64,000 bases of DNA, taken from positions 104,572,399-104,636,398 of the forward strand of contig NC_134082.1 in assembly GCF_000715075.1 (NCBI RefSeq), given 5' to 3'. The stretch comes from Nicotiana tabacum (Eukaryota > Streptophyta > Magnoliopsida > Solanales > Solanaceae). Shown here in pieces: positions 1-14,374 of this stretch (the first letter of the stretch is position 1; each line of letters starts with the position of its first letter). Made by a program: the position numbers and the translations under genes. The notes below the pieces were generated by a model, which worked only from the letters and a program-made list of their open reading frames with translations, was not told the DNA's origin and searched no databases.

Positions 1-470
1 TTGGAGGTATATATGCATTTTGAAAAAATATTATAGGAAATAATTAGTATCAACAATGAGCATAAAACTGCATTCCGGACTCACTATGGCCTCTGGCAAT
101 TTAAGGTGATGCATTTTGGCCTCACTAATGCCCCTGCAACATTTCAATCCCTTAGGCATCAAGTCTTTGGGTCTTATCTCAAAAAGTTCATATTGGTATT
201 CTTCGACGACATTGTAATATATAGTTTGTCTATGGAGTATCATTTGAAACACTTTGCAAGTTGTGTTGCAGCTATTAAGGGAAAAGATCAAAGTGTGCCT
301 TTGCTCAGGATAGAATCGAGTATTTAGGACATGCGATTACTGGTAATGGGGTTGGTACTAATTCTAAACAAGGTAGCTGCAATGTTAGAGTGGCCTCAGC
401 CATAAACTATTAAGGAATTAAGAGGATTCCTTGGTCTTACAAGTTACAACAGAAGGTTTATAAGAAATTA
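1..470 (+). pseudogene. Reverse transcriptase fragment (gypsy)
   Basis: The C-terminal half of the palm domain. The reading through MHFGLTNAPATFQ (from 106) and VFFDDIVIYS (about 205-235) gives the FFDD form of the YxDD catalytic box that is usual in chromoviruses. From about 327 onward the frame is lost; connection-domain similarity (the GFLGLTSYNRRF type, about 424-465) continues in another frame with stop codons. It would have copied element RNA into DNA in cytoplasmic particles. It is a relic. Confidence 0.85.
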
Positions 471-962
471 TGCTTAAGTCAGTAAACCTCTTACTTCCCT
501 GCTTAAGAAAGGAGCATTTGAATGGAGTGAAGAAGCAACTGAGGCATTCCAAAAATTGAAGAAAGTAATGACTTCTGCTCCTCTACTAGCACTACCGGAC
601 TTCAACAAACTTTTCATAGTCGATGTAGATGCATGTGGTACTAGAGTGGGGGCTGTACTTTTGCAAAATAAGCAACTAGTTGCTTACTTAAGTCAAGTTT
701 TGAGCAAGAAGCATCAAGGCCTATCAACTTATGAAAAAGAGTTGATAGCCTTATTAATGGCAGTCGATAAGTGGAGACACTACCTACACCCAAACCACTT
801 CATCATCAGAACTGATCACTTCAGTCTCAAGTTCCTTCAAGACCAAAAGATCATGACCTCTCTTCAGCACAAAAGGATTGACAAAATTAATGGGTCTTAG
901 CTATGAGATACATTACAAGAAGGGCAGTGAGAACACTATAGCTGATGCATTCTCTAGGATGC
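471..962 (+). pseudogene. RNase H domain (gypsy)
   Basis: An open stretch at 556-900 contains the RNase H features of gypsy pol: PALPDF-like entry, D in VDVDACGTRVGAVL, E in STYEKELIAL and D in IRTDHFSLKFL. These are three of the acidic residues that bind metal. The frame breaks near 875; the typical end (YKKGSENTIADAFSRM, 911-961) is in the next frame, which runs on into integrase. The role would be removal of the RNA strand during reverse transcription. Inactive by frameshift. Confidence 0.85.
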
Positions 963-2438
963 ATGATGTTGGTGCTGAGTGTTGTGACATCTCTCAAATT
1001 CAGCCAAAATGGGTGGAAGAGATCATTAGTAGTTATGATGGAGATCAGGAAGTAACCCAAATCATGACTCAAGTGCTTCTGGATCCTGCTGCAGCAGCCA
1101 ATGTGATCCTACAAAATGGATTGATGAAGTATAAAGGCAAGGTATGGGTAGGAAATGGTACTCAACTGAGACAACAACTGGTGCAACACATTCACTCTAC
1201 AGGTCTGGGAGGTCATTCTGGAGTCACTACTACTATGCAAAGGATTAAGGCCATTTTCTATTGGCCTTCTTTGCTAGCTGATATTAAAAAGGTGGTTCTG
1301 GAATATGATGTTTGTCAAAGGTGTAAGGGAGAGCATGTAGCTTATCTGGGGCTACTACAACTATTGTCACTTCCTTCTAGACCATGTGAGTATATAATCA
1401 TGGATTTCATTGAATGTCTCCCTAAGTCTGAGGGGAAGAATATAATCTTCGTTGTTGTGGACGGATTCAGCAAATATGCATATTTCTTATCTCTTTCTCA
1501 TCCTTTTACTGTTGTACAAGTTGCTAGATTGTTCATGGACAATATCTACAGGCTACATGGGTTGCCTACTAGTATTGTGAGTGACATGGACAAAATATTC
1601 TTGAGCTTGTTTTGGAAGGAGTTGTTTAAGGGTTTGAAGACATAGTTGAAATTCAGTTTTGCCTATCATCCTCAATTAGATGGGCAATCTGAGAGGGTGA
1701 ATCAATGTATGGAGAACTATCTGAGATGCATGAGTGGGCACAAACCCAAAGATTGGCACAAATGGTTGTCTCTAGCTGAGTATTGGTATAATTCCAATTA
1801 CCACACATCTACTCAATCAACCCCTTTCAAGATTTTATATGGATATGACCCTCCTCAACTCTCCTTTGAGCTGGTGATATAGTCTAACGTAGTTGAAGCT
1901 GATCAATGGTTGCAGGAAAGGCAAATAATGACTAAGATTCTAAAAGTAAATCTAGAGAAGACACAAAAGAGAATGAAGTTTTATGCTGACAAGAAAAGGA
2001 CTGAAAGGGAGCTAGAAGTTGGGGATTGGGTTTTCCTCAAGCTTCAACCTTATAGACAGACTAGTGTGGCTATAAGGAGCAACTTGAATCTAACATCCAA
2101 GTATTATGGCACTTATCAAGTGATTAAGAAAATCAGTCCTGTTGCATATGAGCTTCAATTGCGTGCTTCTGCTAAAATTCACCATATTTCTCACATCTCA
2201 GCTGAAGAAGAAAATAGGGTCTCATGTTATTCCATCCATTGATCCTCCAGTCTCTGCTGCAGATGGCCAGCCTTTAGTAGAGCCAATAGCAATCTTGGAT
2301 AGAAGAATGATGATCAAAAGAGGAAATGCTGCAGTGGTGCAGGTCTTGATGTAGTGGGCAAACTTACTTCATGAAGAGGCCACTTGGGAAGATTATAGTT
2401 TCATTCGGTCGCAGTTTCCAAATTTTAATGAACCTTGA
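962..2438 (+). pseudogene. Integrase with chromodomain-like tail (gypsy)
   Basis: The HHCC zinc-binding module is visible (H...GGHSG, then CQRC before 1330). It is followed by the DDE core: D in IIMDFIECLP (about 1400), D in IVSDMDKIF (usual form SDRDKIF, about 1575) and E in DGQSERVNQ (about 1690). The reading frame from 878 to 2242 stays in register but has nonsense codons at 1643-1645 and 1880-1882. A frameshift near 2215 leads to the last segment, which has a further TAG at 2352-2354 and ends EATWEDYSFIRSQFPNF with a stop at 2436-2438. That tail resembles chromovirus chromodomains, which direct integration to heterochromatin. Confidence 0.88.
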
Positions 2439-2466
2439 GGACAAGGTTCCTTAAAGGGAGATGGAT

Positions 2467-4557
<2,091 letters not shown>

Positions 4558-7500
4558 ATGAAGATAAAAGTAGTTCATCGAAGTGAACCCCCAACTCAAG
4601 AACATCGTATTTCCTATCCAGATACACCCAAGAAGGAAGTTTTTGATGAGGAACCACTTGGAACTCAACTCCCTGAACCTGACCCTGACCCTGACCCTGA
4701 GCCTGCTTCAAGCAAAGACAACAATTTGAGTGTTGTTGATGCTTCCAACCCAATTAACTCTGTAACTCTATCTGCCCAAACTCTCTCATCTTCCTTGCTG
4801 GTATTTCTTTTTGCTCTAATTTTGTGCAACTTTTGTTTTGCTTTTTGCCTGTCTTGATTTACTGAATTGATTGTTGGATCTGGGCTCCACTGTTGTTCAG
4901 GGTAAAAGAAGGAGGAAGCCCAAGGAGATAATTGATCAGATTTCACCAATTCCCTTCAGGAGGAAGAGGGCAATCAAGAAACAACCTTCTGCTTCTCAAT
5001 CCAACAATGTGAGATACCCTTCTCTTAAATCAACTATGGATCACTTGATATTTGGTCAAATTTGTTGCCTGGTTATAACCTTACATTTATTCCCTTTTGT
5101 TTGCTGATAAAGATTCAACTAATTGCTACAGTAATTTGCAACTCCAAGTCTCTCTAACTGCTCAACCCTCATTGACAATTAGGATCTCTTCAATTGCAAC
5201 TTGCATAGACCTGGGACGGGACAATTTTAGCAAACAGGCTGATGTAAAATGAAACCCGCATTGTCTCTAGCCTAAGCCGGCTATCAAGTTACTTAAGCAA
5301 CCACAACATTTCCCTGTTGAAAAGACCTATTTCTGTTATAGGTTTCTTTAATTAGTCTTTTCAGGTTCTTTGCTTAAATCTGATGTGAACTGGTTCTTAT
5401 TAGGTACTTGAGCAGTTTAAATAGAGTGGGAATGTAATATGATGTAGAGTTTCTAAAGTAGGAGTGATCACTACAGGAGATGAAACTAGTTGTGACAGCT
5501 GAGCACATCATGAATGGAGCTTACTTGATCAGTTTAAATAGAATGGGAATGTAATATGATGTAGAGTTTCTAAAGTAGGAGTGATCACTACAGGAGGTGA
5601 AACTAGTTGTGACAGCTGAGCACATCATGAATGGAGCTTAATTGGGGTTGACTTAAAGTTGATTCAAACTCATAAAAAATTTGTGTTTGCAAACTAGAAG
5701 TCTAAGTTTGGTCTAGGACTATCTGGAGTGGCTTCAGATTACTCCCATTGGCTAATACTATAACGGGAAGAAATGAGCTTTCAGTTTTTCTGTTATTATT
5801 TTGAATAACAAAATAAGTTATCGTTACTGCACAAAATTTAAGATTTATATGAAATGTACAAACTGCATTCTCATCCCACTCCATGATGCCAATACCTCAT
5901 TAGCTCGCATGGTAGTAATCCCTTTTTCTGGGTATCATTTTCCTTCCTGTTGCATTCGGCATTAAGGTAATATTTCAGAAGATATCTGTTGTTATGCCAA
6001 TTTTAGATTCAGAAAATAGTTGTGATCTTACATAATTTCCTAAATTGTCTAGTTTTAGTCACATTCCATTACTGTTTATATGTACCAATAAATGAAATTA
6101 ACAGCTCTATTGCTGTTCCTCTTACTCTTGAGCAGGCAGTAGGTGATGCTGGGGGCAAGTCAATTAGGTGAGTGTGTTTGTACAACATATTCTTTGGCTA
6201 TTCTTCCACAGTTGTCAACCTTTGATACTTGAGAGTGACAGTTATTTTCTATTTTCATTAAGCACCAAACAAGAGAGATGTACAGCTGATGGGTCTGGTA
6301 CTGCTACCCAAATGAAATCACCAATCATCATTCGAGCAGAGGAGTTCCTGTCAAATATAGGGAATGAATATCCCAGCTTCATGAAATTATTAGTTAGATC
6401 ACATGTTGGTAGTTGTTTTTGGATGGTGAGTTTTGTCTAAACAACTTAGCTTTGGATTTAGTTAAGGAAATATTTACTTAACCCTCTAATTTTTGTTTTC
6501 TACCATCCATACAATAGGGACTTCCTGTGCCATTCTGCAAGAACCATCTACCGAGAAAGGACACTCCAGTTATTCTTGAAAGCGAGACCGGCGAAGAATT
6601 TGAGATAAAGTATATTGCTGAAAAGACCGGACTTAGTGCAGGATGGAGAAAGTATTGCACTGCTCACAAGTTGGTTGAGGGTGATGTTTTAGTTTTCCAA
6701 CTAGTTGCGCCTACTAGATTCAAGGTGACACTCCAAGTTTCTTCTTTTAAACAGTTTTTTACATGCTTAACTAAGCTTTGTGCATTGTTTATATGCCATA
6801 CCCTACTAGTCCATCTGCCTGTACAAAGTGTAGCAGATAACTGTGTTTACTGATAAGCGGGATTGATTTTCTTTTTCCCATTTCCTGGCATATAAGAATG
6901 ATGTCACCATGTAAAACCAACTTATCCACACGTCTATCAAAATTCTGCAACAGGAGTGTGAATTGCAGTAAAAACGATTTCAGCCCGGTGCTGAACTATT
7001 CAAGTCCAAACATGAAGAGAAGGCATGTTATTGAGTTCTAGGTTTGTAAAGAGAACTATCATTGTCGTAAGGTTTGTAGGTATCTGTGAAGAGCTTGTCC
7101 CCCGTAAAGGATTCATTTTTCCTTGGTCTATGCTGGATCCAGATAGAGATGCTTTTTGCTGTGGTTCACTTCTTGCTTGGTTCCCCAGCGTTGTTCTGCT
7201 AAGGCCTCATGAATACTCTCTGGACACTGCCTTATCAACATTACATTAAGCCCCATATGCCTTCGCTTTAGCAGTTGAACAACTGGATCTATAACAGGCA
7301 GCCAAGTCCTAGAACTGAAATTAACAGCCTTCGAACTGGCACGGCATCACCATTGATGTGAACCAAGTAAGGTTAAGTAACCTAACTTGTTCTACGCTGG
7401 CATAAGATCCATCTAATGATGAGATAAGCAGTCATACCTTGGTTCCTCATGTAGGAAGAGTTCTTTTCATAAAATAATTGAGTCAACTGTGGATAGAGAT

Positions 7501-9339
7501 GGAATTGTAGTTGTATATTATATTTCACACCATTCAGGAGATTGTTGTGACCTTAACTTAGCTTGTGTAGTTATATGTCAACATGTGTGTTTAACTCTTT
7601 TAAAAATTTGATCAACATTAGATTCTAAGGGAAAACATTGGAGCAAGCAAACTTAATCCTTAAAGGAGCTTCTGTTTACAGGCCAAGCATCTATCAAGGT
7701 ATCTGTGTACTATTAGTAGAAATTTATTTCTATTTAAACTTTGGGTCACATGGTACCTAAAATTGAGGGCAGGTATGCACTTGTTAGTCTTACTCGAGGA
7801 AACATTCTACAAAATACTGTGGATTCTTTGTAAGGTACCAAAGGTAAAAGGATACCAATTAGTCTTGTCATTGAGTGCATGCTTTTACTGCAAAGAATGG
7901 TGAAGATGGCAAATGTATGTCGCAATTCCTTTTACTGCAAAGAATGGAGAAGGTGGAAAATGTATGTCGTAGTGGATAAACATAATTATGGCAGACAGAC
8001 TCATTTGTATGTCACAGTGACAAAGTCTAAACATTTGAAGGTGGGGATGATTATCGACTTTGTGCAACAGCTGTTTATTAGGGGTATAGAGAATCACAAA
8101 TACAGTTATTTCTGTAGCAGCACCTGATATTTACCTGATCAACTTTGCAGACTTGAGAGTCAACTTCTGATTGAATTAGGGCTACTAAAAACTGCTCTAT
8201 GAATTTATATGAATTGTTATCCAGCTAACAGCATATCCGTTGCAAGTGATGATGGTTTTCATCATAGGCCTATTATCAGATATTATACGACATCTCAGTA
8301 TGAATTGTCACCATGAAGTGAAACAGATATGTGGAAATTGAAGGAAAGTTTTTCTAACTGCAAATTCACAGATCTTTAGCAGCAATCTTAATCTAAACTT
8401 TGTTTGAATTCATAGGTGTACGTCATAAGAGCGAATGATCTAAAGGAGGTGGATGGCGCTCTTAGCCTTCTAAATTTGGATGCACCTCCCAAGCAAAGTG
8501 ATGCAGGTCAGTAAGCACCGTTCACATTCTGTTAAATGTAGTATATTTTGCGGTTTTTTGTGGTCCTTCTAAGCAACTTGTTTCCAACTTGTGACATGTC
8601 AGAGGGAGCTCCTGCTCATAACTTAAAGAAGCGTCAAAAGAAGTCTCTTCCCTTAACTGTTGTGCATAGGAGGAGACGAAAGGCGGATCTGAGTAAACAA
8701 CTTCTGGCACTGGAGGCACAGTCGGGAAATGATAGCGATGAGGTTGCTTCAGAAATTTTAGAGGGCTCAAGGTCCTCTGGACTTGCTGTTAATTTTAGAG
8801 ACATTAAGAACCTTGAGGAGTTCCACATTTTGGTGAATGGAGTATGCATAGACTCTGAACTTCCTGAAGATATAAGAAGAAAGTACTACGAGTTATGCTG
8901 CAATAAAAGCGCTTTTCTTCATGATCGTCTTCTACAAGGCCTTCATTGTAAGTTGGTTGCTGGTGTGATTTTTGAAGTCGTCAACATTGCTGATGCGATA
9001 AGAGCTTGCAAGCTCACCACCAAGCGTACGGAATTTGATATATGGGAGAAGTCATTGAAATCTTTTGAACTTCTAGGCATGAATGTTGGATTTCTGAGGA
9101 CTCGTCTGCGCTGGTTGGTGAGTCTTGCATTCGATTCAGAAGGTGCTTCAGACACCAAGAGGTACTGGGAAGCTAAAAACGAGTGGTCTCGAGCTGAAGA
9201 TGAGATAAGGAATCTTGAAACAAAACTTGTGGAACTGAAAAAAACTTCTGAAAAATATGGTGCTGATGTTGAGGCTCTGAAATCAAAAGCTGAGAGCTAT
9301 GAGCTTATGTTCCAAGGAGAAGTTAATGCCCCATGGTAG
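4558..9339 (+). CDS. B3 domain transcription factor (Os01g0234100 / At5g42700-like), 7 exons
   Basis: Exons that join in frame: 4558-4800, 4901-5008, 6136-6167, 6263-6425, 6518-6724, 8416-8506, 8603-9339. All introns are GT-AG, and the product is 526 aa. Residues ~60-120 hold basic patches (KRRRKPKE, FRRKRAIKK) that could serve as nuclear localisation signals. The B3 DNA-binding fold covers ~160-260 (SFMKLLVRSHV, FCKNHLPR, SETGEEFEIKY, AGWRKYCTAHKLVEGDVLVFQL, VYVIRA). The C-terminal ~245 aa, all in the last exon, are largely helical and end in a coiled coil (EDEIRNLETKLVELKKTSEKYG). This arrangement matches plant proteins annotated as B3 domain-containing Os01g0234100-like. Met 4558 is the first in-frame start and is followed by a short PDPDPDPEP run. 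It probably acts in the nucleus; target genes are unknown. The frame is intact throughout. Confidence 0.9.
5406..5639. repeat. Tandem duplication, 2 x ~117 bp, in B3 intron 2
   Basis: Copies at ~5406-5522 and ~5523-5639 share nearly all bases, for example GTAATATGATGTAGAGTTTC and AGTTGTGACAGCTGAGCACA in both. The few differences (GAGTGGG/GAATGGG, GGAGATG/GGAGGTG) point to a recent direct duplication. Confidence 0.95.
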
Positions 9340-9475
9340 TGTTCTCTATGTTTCAACTTTATTTTAAGCAGTATGCAGCAAATGGAGAATGTTGTTAGTA
9401 ACTCTTAGTAACACTTAGAGAGCTTGATAATTGTACTTTTGACTGCTAAACTCTGCTGTTATTGTGTTGAAGTAC

Positions 9476-9562
9476 TATGTAAGGTAGACCCTTGTGGTTC
9501 GGCCCTTTTCCGGACCCCGCGCATAGTGGGAGCTTTAGTGCACTGGGCTGCCCTTTACTATG
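9476..9562 (+). mobile_element. Truncated tRNA-derived SINE tail (Solanaceae TS/Au-like)
   Basis: Sequence such as GTAGACCCTTGTGGTTCGGC, followed by CCGGACCCCGCGCATAG and CACTGGGCTGCCCTTT, matches the conserved body and 3' part of the widespread Solanaceae SINE family that I remember. The tRNA-like 5' head with A and B boxes is absent, so this is a 5'-truncated copy. It lies ~140 bp after the B3 stop codon, possibly in the 3' UTR. Confidence 0.7.
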
Positions 9563-11601
9563 TAAGCCTGAAGACCTAGCTAAGATTTTCCAAGGACTGG
9601 TTTGCCAACATTTTCGAGACTCTATGATCACTGTTTAAGTTTTGTTTGATCATTGGAGTAAAACAAAATTTTCCAAAGGATTGTTTAATACTACCTCCGC
9701 TATAATTTTAAATGTTGTTTTAGACAAACAAATTTAGTCTGAAATAAGTGGCACTTTAGACAATTAAGAAAGCGTTAAATTTTCTTTTTAAGTATGTGAT
9801 GTATACAAATTTTTAGAAGTTTTTCAACAGTTATTATTCATTTTTTTGAGAAGAATAAATGGTAATTTTGTCAAACAAGTTTTTTTTATTAATACTAGTA
9901 ATTAAAGTGATTTTTCAATGTATGTGCAAAAATCGTCAACGTTGTTTAAAATCGTCAACTATGTGAAACAAAGCAATTTTATCCTTCGTTAAAATAAGTA
10001 TCTCGTTTCTATTCCTGCTGTTACTAAAATGGCTCGATTTATCTTTTATGGTTAAAAGACAAATTCAAATAACAATAAGCAATCAGAACTTTGAAAAAGA
10101 AAAAATTTAATACTATTTCAAAAATACCTTCCAAAAAGTTATGAAATTGGGCTATTCGCAAACTATACAGAGACTGCCAATTCTGGTACTTGGCCTAGAT
10201 ATACTCAACCATTGCCTGGTGGCTCGTATAACACCATAATTGATTTGACATTTTAAAAATAAGGAGAAACAAGCAAACATTAATATAACAACTATGGTGA
10301 ATTGGTGATTCTGATTGTTGAAGGTAAACGAATTGTAACTGGGTTGACACTAAACCGAACGAGAACCTTTAAATATAAGGGTTATAATGAGGACTTAGCA
10401 AAATGGTTAATTAGGATAATCAAGGATTGTCGCTAATTTTCTCTGGCACTATGCGTTTATTTGTTGAATTTTTTAACTTTTCTTTTAAAAATTTGTTTAT
10501 TGCATAGAAACATTGTCAAAGGGAAAACGGAAGGACAATGGGACTTAAATCCATATCTACTATGTGGTAAATTCTCACACATATTCTTTTATTGTTGTTG
10601 AATTTTGAAAACTTCACTTGTAAAATATTTTTTTTTCTTTTCATCCATTTCATATAATGTGATATTATATGATAGGGCGTGGGGTTAAATAGATAAAACA
10701 GTAACAAAATTGGTGGGGCTGACAGGGGCGAAGCTATATTGGTCCAAGGATAGTCAACTGAATTACTTTCGCCGAAAAATATTACTTGTTATTGATTACA
10801 AAATATACTTTAAACAATTTTCCGGCTTCAAAAAGAGGAAGCTTCTTTGCAAAATGACTTCTGAGGAAAAGAGTAGCTAAGTACGTTTTGACCGGCAGTT
10901 CCCACGCTATCGCATTATCTCACAGTAATATTCTTCTAACACAGGAAAATTCAATTGCACGTTTATCAATTTCTCAGTCAGATTCAGATTGGGAAAAGTG
11001 AAATTTAATTTGGAGGTTTGTGCTTCTTCCCTTCCAGCTGTTCCCCCTCTGTCATTTTGACTGTTTGACTTCCTTCTCTATTCTTTAATACTAATACTAA
11101 TAAATAACAATATGGTTGGAAAAAAACAAGGAAATTAAAAATAATTTGTCATGTACTATACTAGTATTAGTAGTATTTAGGAACAATAATACTACAGTAT
11201 GCACTAAGTATTAAATAGCATGTCAACATATTGAATTGAGTAAAATGGAATCAAGAATTCATTGCAAGGGAAAAGAGCAGTGGGGGTCGCCTTCTCAATA
11301 AATCATTATAGAGCCGCAATGCACTATAGCTGTCATTTCATCTGGAAATTTTGGGATGAAAATTATGATTCAACAATCTCATTTGCCAATTTTCTAAAAA
11401 CCCCCCAACTTCTACTAGTACATATTTAACAGTAGATTGAAACGAAAGAACACCATAGGACAAATGATGAGCTTTAGGCTTCTAACCACATATAAATCAG
11501 AATCTGTATGATTCTCCCAAAATTGAACCAAAAAACAGAAGCCTTTTCATCCCCAAAATACCTTCTTAAAATCTTTGTTATGCCCACTGCAGACAATATG
11601 A
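9563..11601. other. Intergenic, no gene seen
   Basis: AT-rich sequence. At about 9690 CTACCTCCGCTATAATTTT looks like the end of a stowaway-style MITE, but I could not place a matching opposite end. The ORF at 10516-10707 (-) has no recognisable features. The last part is downstream of the minus-strand gene that follows. Confidence 0.5.
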
Positions 11602-12191
11602 TCAATTAAAACGACACTCCATATCTCTACAACTGGATCCACTACCAGAGCCATTGTATGTTTCCTGCAGAAAAGAACACTCATCAAATTCTTGATTTTA
11701 CTAGACAAAAAAAAAATCCTCTATTTTTTATACTTTTTTTTTGGCATAAATGTACCTACCTGGGAATTGTTGGTGCCATGAACTAGCTCGTCAGACCTTT
11801 TTTCTTCATTTTTCTTGTCGATTTTCTTGGACCCAATATGAGATTTTTTAAGGCCAAGTAGACCTTTCCACCTAGTCGTAGAACTACTACTTTTGGGTAT
11901 CCTCAAAGTAAAATCATCTTCGTCATTATTAAGGAGTTCATCTCTTAGAGTAGTAGTAGTAGTAGTACTACTACTACTACTCTTCTCTTTGAAAGGCAAA
12001 AGTCTACCTTTAGAGAAAAGCTCGTCAGCACCAGTAATTATAGAATGATTAGCGACGGAGAATTCAAAGTCAGAGGAAACAGGAGCATCTCTGTAATACG
12101 ATGTCGTATCATTCTTCATCATGTGCTGATGATGTTGTTGTTGAGATGAATCGATGAAGTCAGTAGAGAAAGAGATTCTAGGACTAGTCAT
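11602..12191 (-). CDS. Uncharacterised plant protein (PRISFS...DFEFSV...ADELF family), 2 exons
   Basis: Exon 1 runs 12191-11760 and exon 2 runs 11664-11602 (TGA at 11604-11602), joined by a GT-AG intron (CAG|GTAGG ... CTGCAG|GA). The product is 164 aa. It starts MTSPRISFSTDF, then SDFEFSV, then ADELFSKGRLLPFKE. A Ser/Thr run and basic WKGLLGLKKS follow, and the end is SGSSCRDMECRFN. This motif order recalls a family of small plant proteins of unknown function (some carry a DUF1645 label); I recognise the pattern but cannot name a role. The frame is also open back to ATG 12320, which would add 43 residues. I prefer 12191 because the added stretch lacks family features and a TATA box at 12365-12375 would leave almost no 5' UTR for 12320. 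Confidence 0.75.
11949..11979. repeat. AGT/ACT trinucleotide run forming an inverted repeat
   Basis: A GTA run flips directly into an ACT run, so the DNA is palindromic. In the minus-strand gene it encodes the SSSSS-TTTTTT stretch. Confidence 0.9.
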
Positions 12192-12364
12192 TGAAGAAAA
12201 TAACTTGTGGTGGTCAGCGGTGTTATTTTTGTAAGCATGCCATGAATGAAGGGGAGAAGTATGAGACCAACATATTGGTACTAATCTGAGGTGGTATTGC
12301 AAAATAAGACCCCCAACCACCCTGACCCTAGGGGACCCTCTTTCTCTGTTACTAGTAGATGTTT

Positions 12365-12375
12365 GTATTTATATA
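12365..12375 (-). promoter_or_regulatory. TATA box of the minus-strand gene
   Basis: On the minus strand the sequence reads CTATATAAATAC, a near-consensus plant TATA box. Transcription would start at about 12335-12345, giving a ~150 nt 5' UTR to the ATG at 12191. Confidence 0.6.
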
Positions 12376-12379
12376 GAGG

Positions 12380-13667
12380 CCCTGCGATCTTGGAGTGACA
12401 ACAACCAAGGGGTAGACGGACCTTTTCCTTTACGCAAAATACAAATTTGGTCAGGTAATCCAAAACTAATAAAGTTGCTGGCTATATTCTTGGAAATTGC
12501 TAAAAATATACAATTTTCAATATTTTAAAGTTATATATGCATCCGATATTCAAAATTCATTTGGTTGATTAATTCAAATTCAATATGCATAAGGCCCACT
12601 AAAACATTACCTACCAAAAAGGTTCTCCCTCCAGTTCACTATAATTTTTTCACATATCAACAAGGAATTGCCCTAAGACCCTGCGAGTATACTTTCAATA
12701 AATAAATTAAGATTATAAAGTCAATTTTATTATTAATTAATGCTAAAAGGTGAATTCCTTAATATATATATATATATATAAATAATTAAAATGGACTGCA
12801 GGAAGTATTCTATTTTTCGAATTAATTCGAAAACATCCGGTTAAAAATGAAAGAATCTTATCATGTGTACTTCTAATAGGCCTGTGCACGGATCGGATCG
12901 GATTTAGCACATTTTGGATTTAAATTTCGGATTTCGGATTCTAGAAAATGCAATCCGAATCTGAATCCGAATTATATCGGATTGGATCGGATTTTAAAGT
13001 TTGGATCAGATCGGATTTCGGATATTATTATGCCTCAAAGTTGCAAACTACTATGTATATTTTCTTTGTAAAAGAGGTAATACATTAAGAAAAATTCATG
13101 TTTATGCAATTATGAGAGTACTATGGTGTCAATATAGCTAAATCTAACAATTGTAAAGGTAATAATTTGGAGGAAAATATAAAGGAATTACTGACTATCC
13201 GAAATTAAAGTATAGTATTTATACATTGCCTAATAATTTCGGATCGTTAAAATGTATTTTAATTTGGTGAATTCGATCGTTAAAATGTTCGACACTAAAT
13301 TCAATGTATTTTGAAGCTTATGAGTTCTAACTATACTTATTGAATTTTCACAGTAAAATATAGATGGCGCAGAAAATATCTATATGGTCATTTTAGATGA
13401 ACCGGGTGCCGAAGTACTGGATCCGGCTCCTGCTTCAAAAGAAATACTCCACTGTAATGTGTTAGAGGGGATGTTTTTTGTAAGTTTTGACCATAAAATG
13501 GATGTACATGGACGTCATATCAAGATGTGATATGGGTTTTTGGCGTCACGTGTGTGTTTGGCATTGAGTGATAAATCTAAAGTGTTTCCTCTGACCATTA
13601 AATCTTGGATAGAATCCGATGGCAAAGGAACTGCCAATTTGTCACTTCATTATGTTTTCATTCATTG
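12380..13667. other. Intergenic with a GGATCGGAT/GGATTT repeat field
   Basis: There is no gene. About 12890-13025 is crowded with degenerate copies of GGATCGGAT, GGATTTCGG and their complement AATCCGAAT. A short TA run lies near 12766-12781. The remainder is nondescript AT-rich DNA. Confidence 0.6.
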
Positions 13668-13853
13668 GAATCAAAATGTGGTATTTTTTTACAAGTAGCA
13701 TCTTAATAGGTATAAAAAAAAATGATATTTTTATATATAGCGTCACTATATATTAACGTTAACTGTGTCGTTAATGTATAACGCTCAGTATTTGAGCGCT
13801 ATATATAAAAAGCTGACACTAACAGGTATAGCATCCAAAAACCCGACGTTATA
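13668..13853 (+). repeat. MULE left terminal inverted repeat
   Basis: Matches the reverse complement of 21428-21620 over its whole length, with scattered substitutions and small indels. It contains ACTAACAGGTATAGC and two GCGCTATA-type words. Confidence 0.9.
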
Positions 13854-14374
13854 TTTTTTAAAAATCGAGATGTCTTCTTCAAGACAACGATTCTGCTTCT
13901 TCTTCCTCAATATTTTACATATTCTTCTTCTTGGTCCCCCACTCTCATACCCGCTGCCCCACCATTTTAAAAAAACAAAATTTGGGTCCTCCGTCACATA
14001 AAAGGTGAAGAACGTAGGTCTCACATTCGAGTAGAGCTTCGTATTATTGTTGATTCACACTTCCGGAGTCAAAATTTCAATCTATTTGCTTTCCGAAAAT
14101 TCTAAATCGAGGTATTTCGGTTTATTTTAAGTTGAAACTTTTATAATAATGCATATTATTTGATTTGTATGTGTTCTATTTCGGTTTGTATTTTTTTTCC
14201 GAAACTAGTATGTTAAATTTATCCGAATTTAATATTAGTGTTTTATAAAAAAATATAAATTTGTCAAAAATTTGTTTGTTAATATCCTGATTTATATATG
14301 TGTTTTCATGCCGTTTTGTGTTTTATTTGCAATTAAATTTATTTGTTATTTATGTTTAGTTTAGATTATTTCTT

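Noticed and set aside
7025..8127. Short frames in the long B3 intron 5
   Set aside because: No domain, no splice support and interrupted by the well-supported B3 exon structure.
9476..9562. Possible tRNA gene at the SINE
   Set aside because: No acceptor stem, A box or B box; only the SINE body/tail remains.
9690..10030. Possible MITE starting CTACCTCCGCTATAATTTT
   Set aside because: No matching inverted end or TA duplication could be found.
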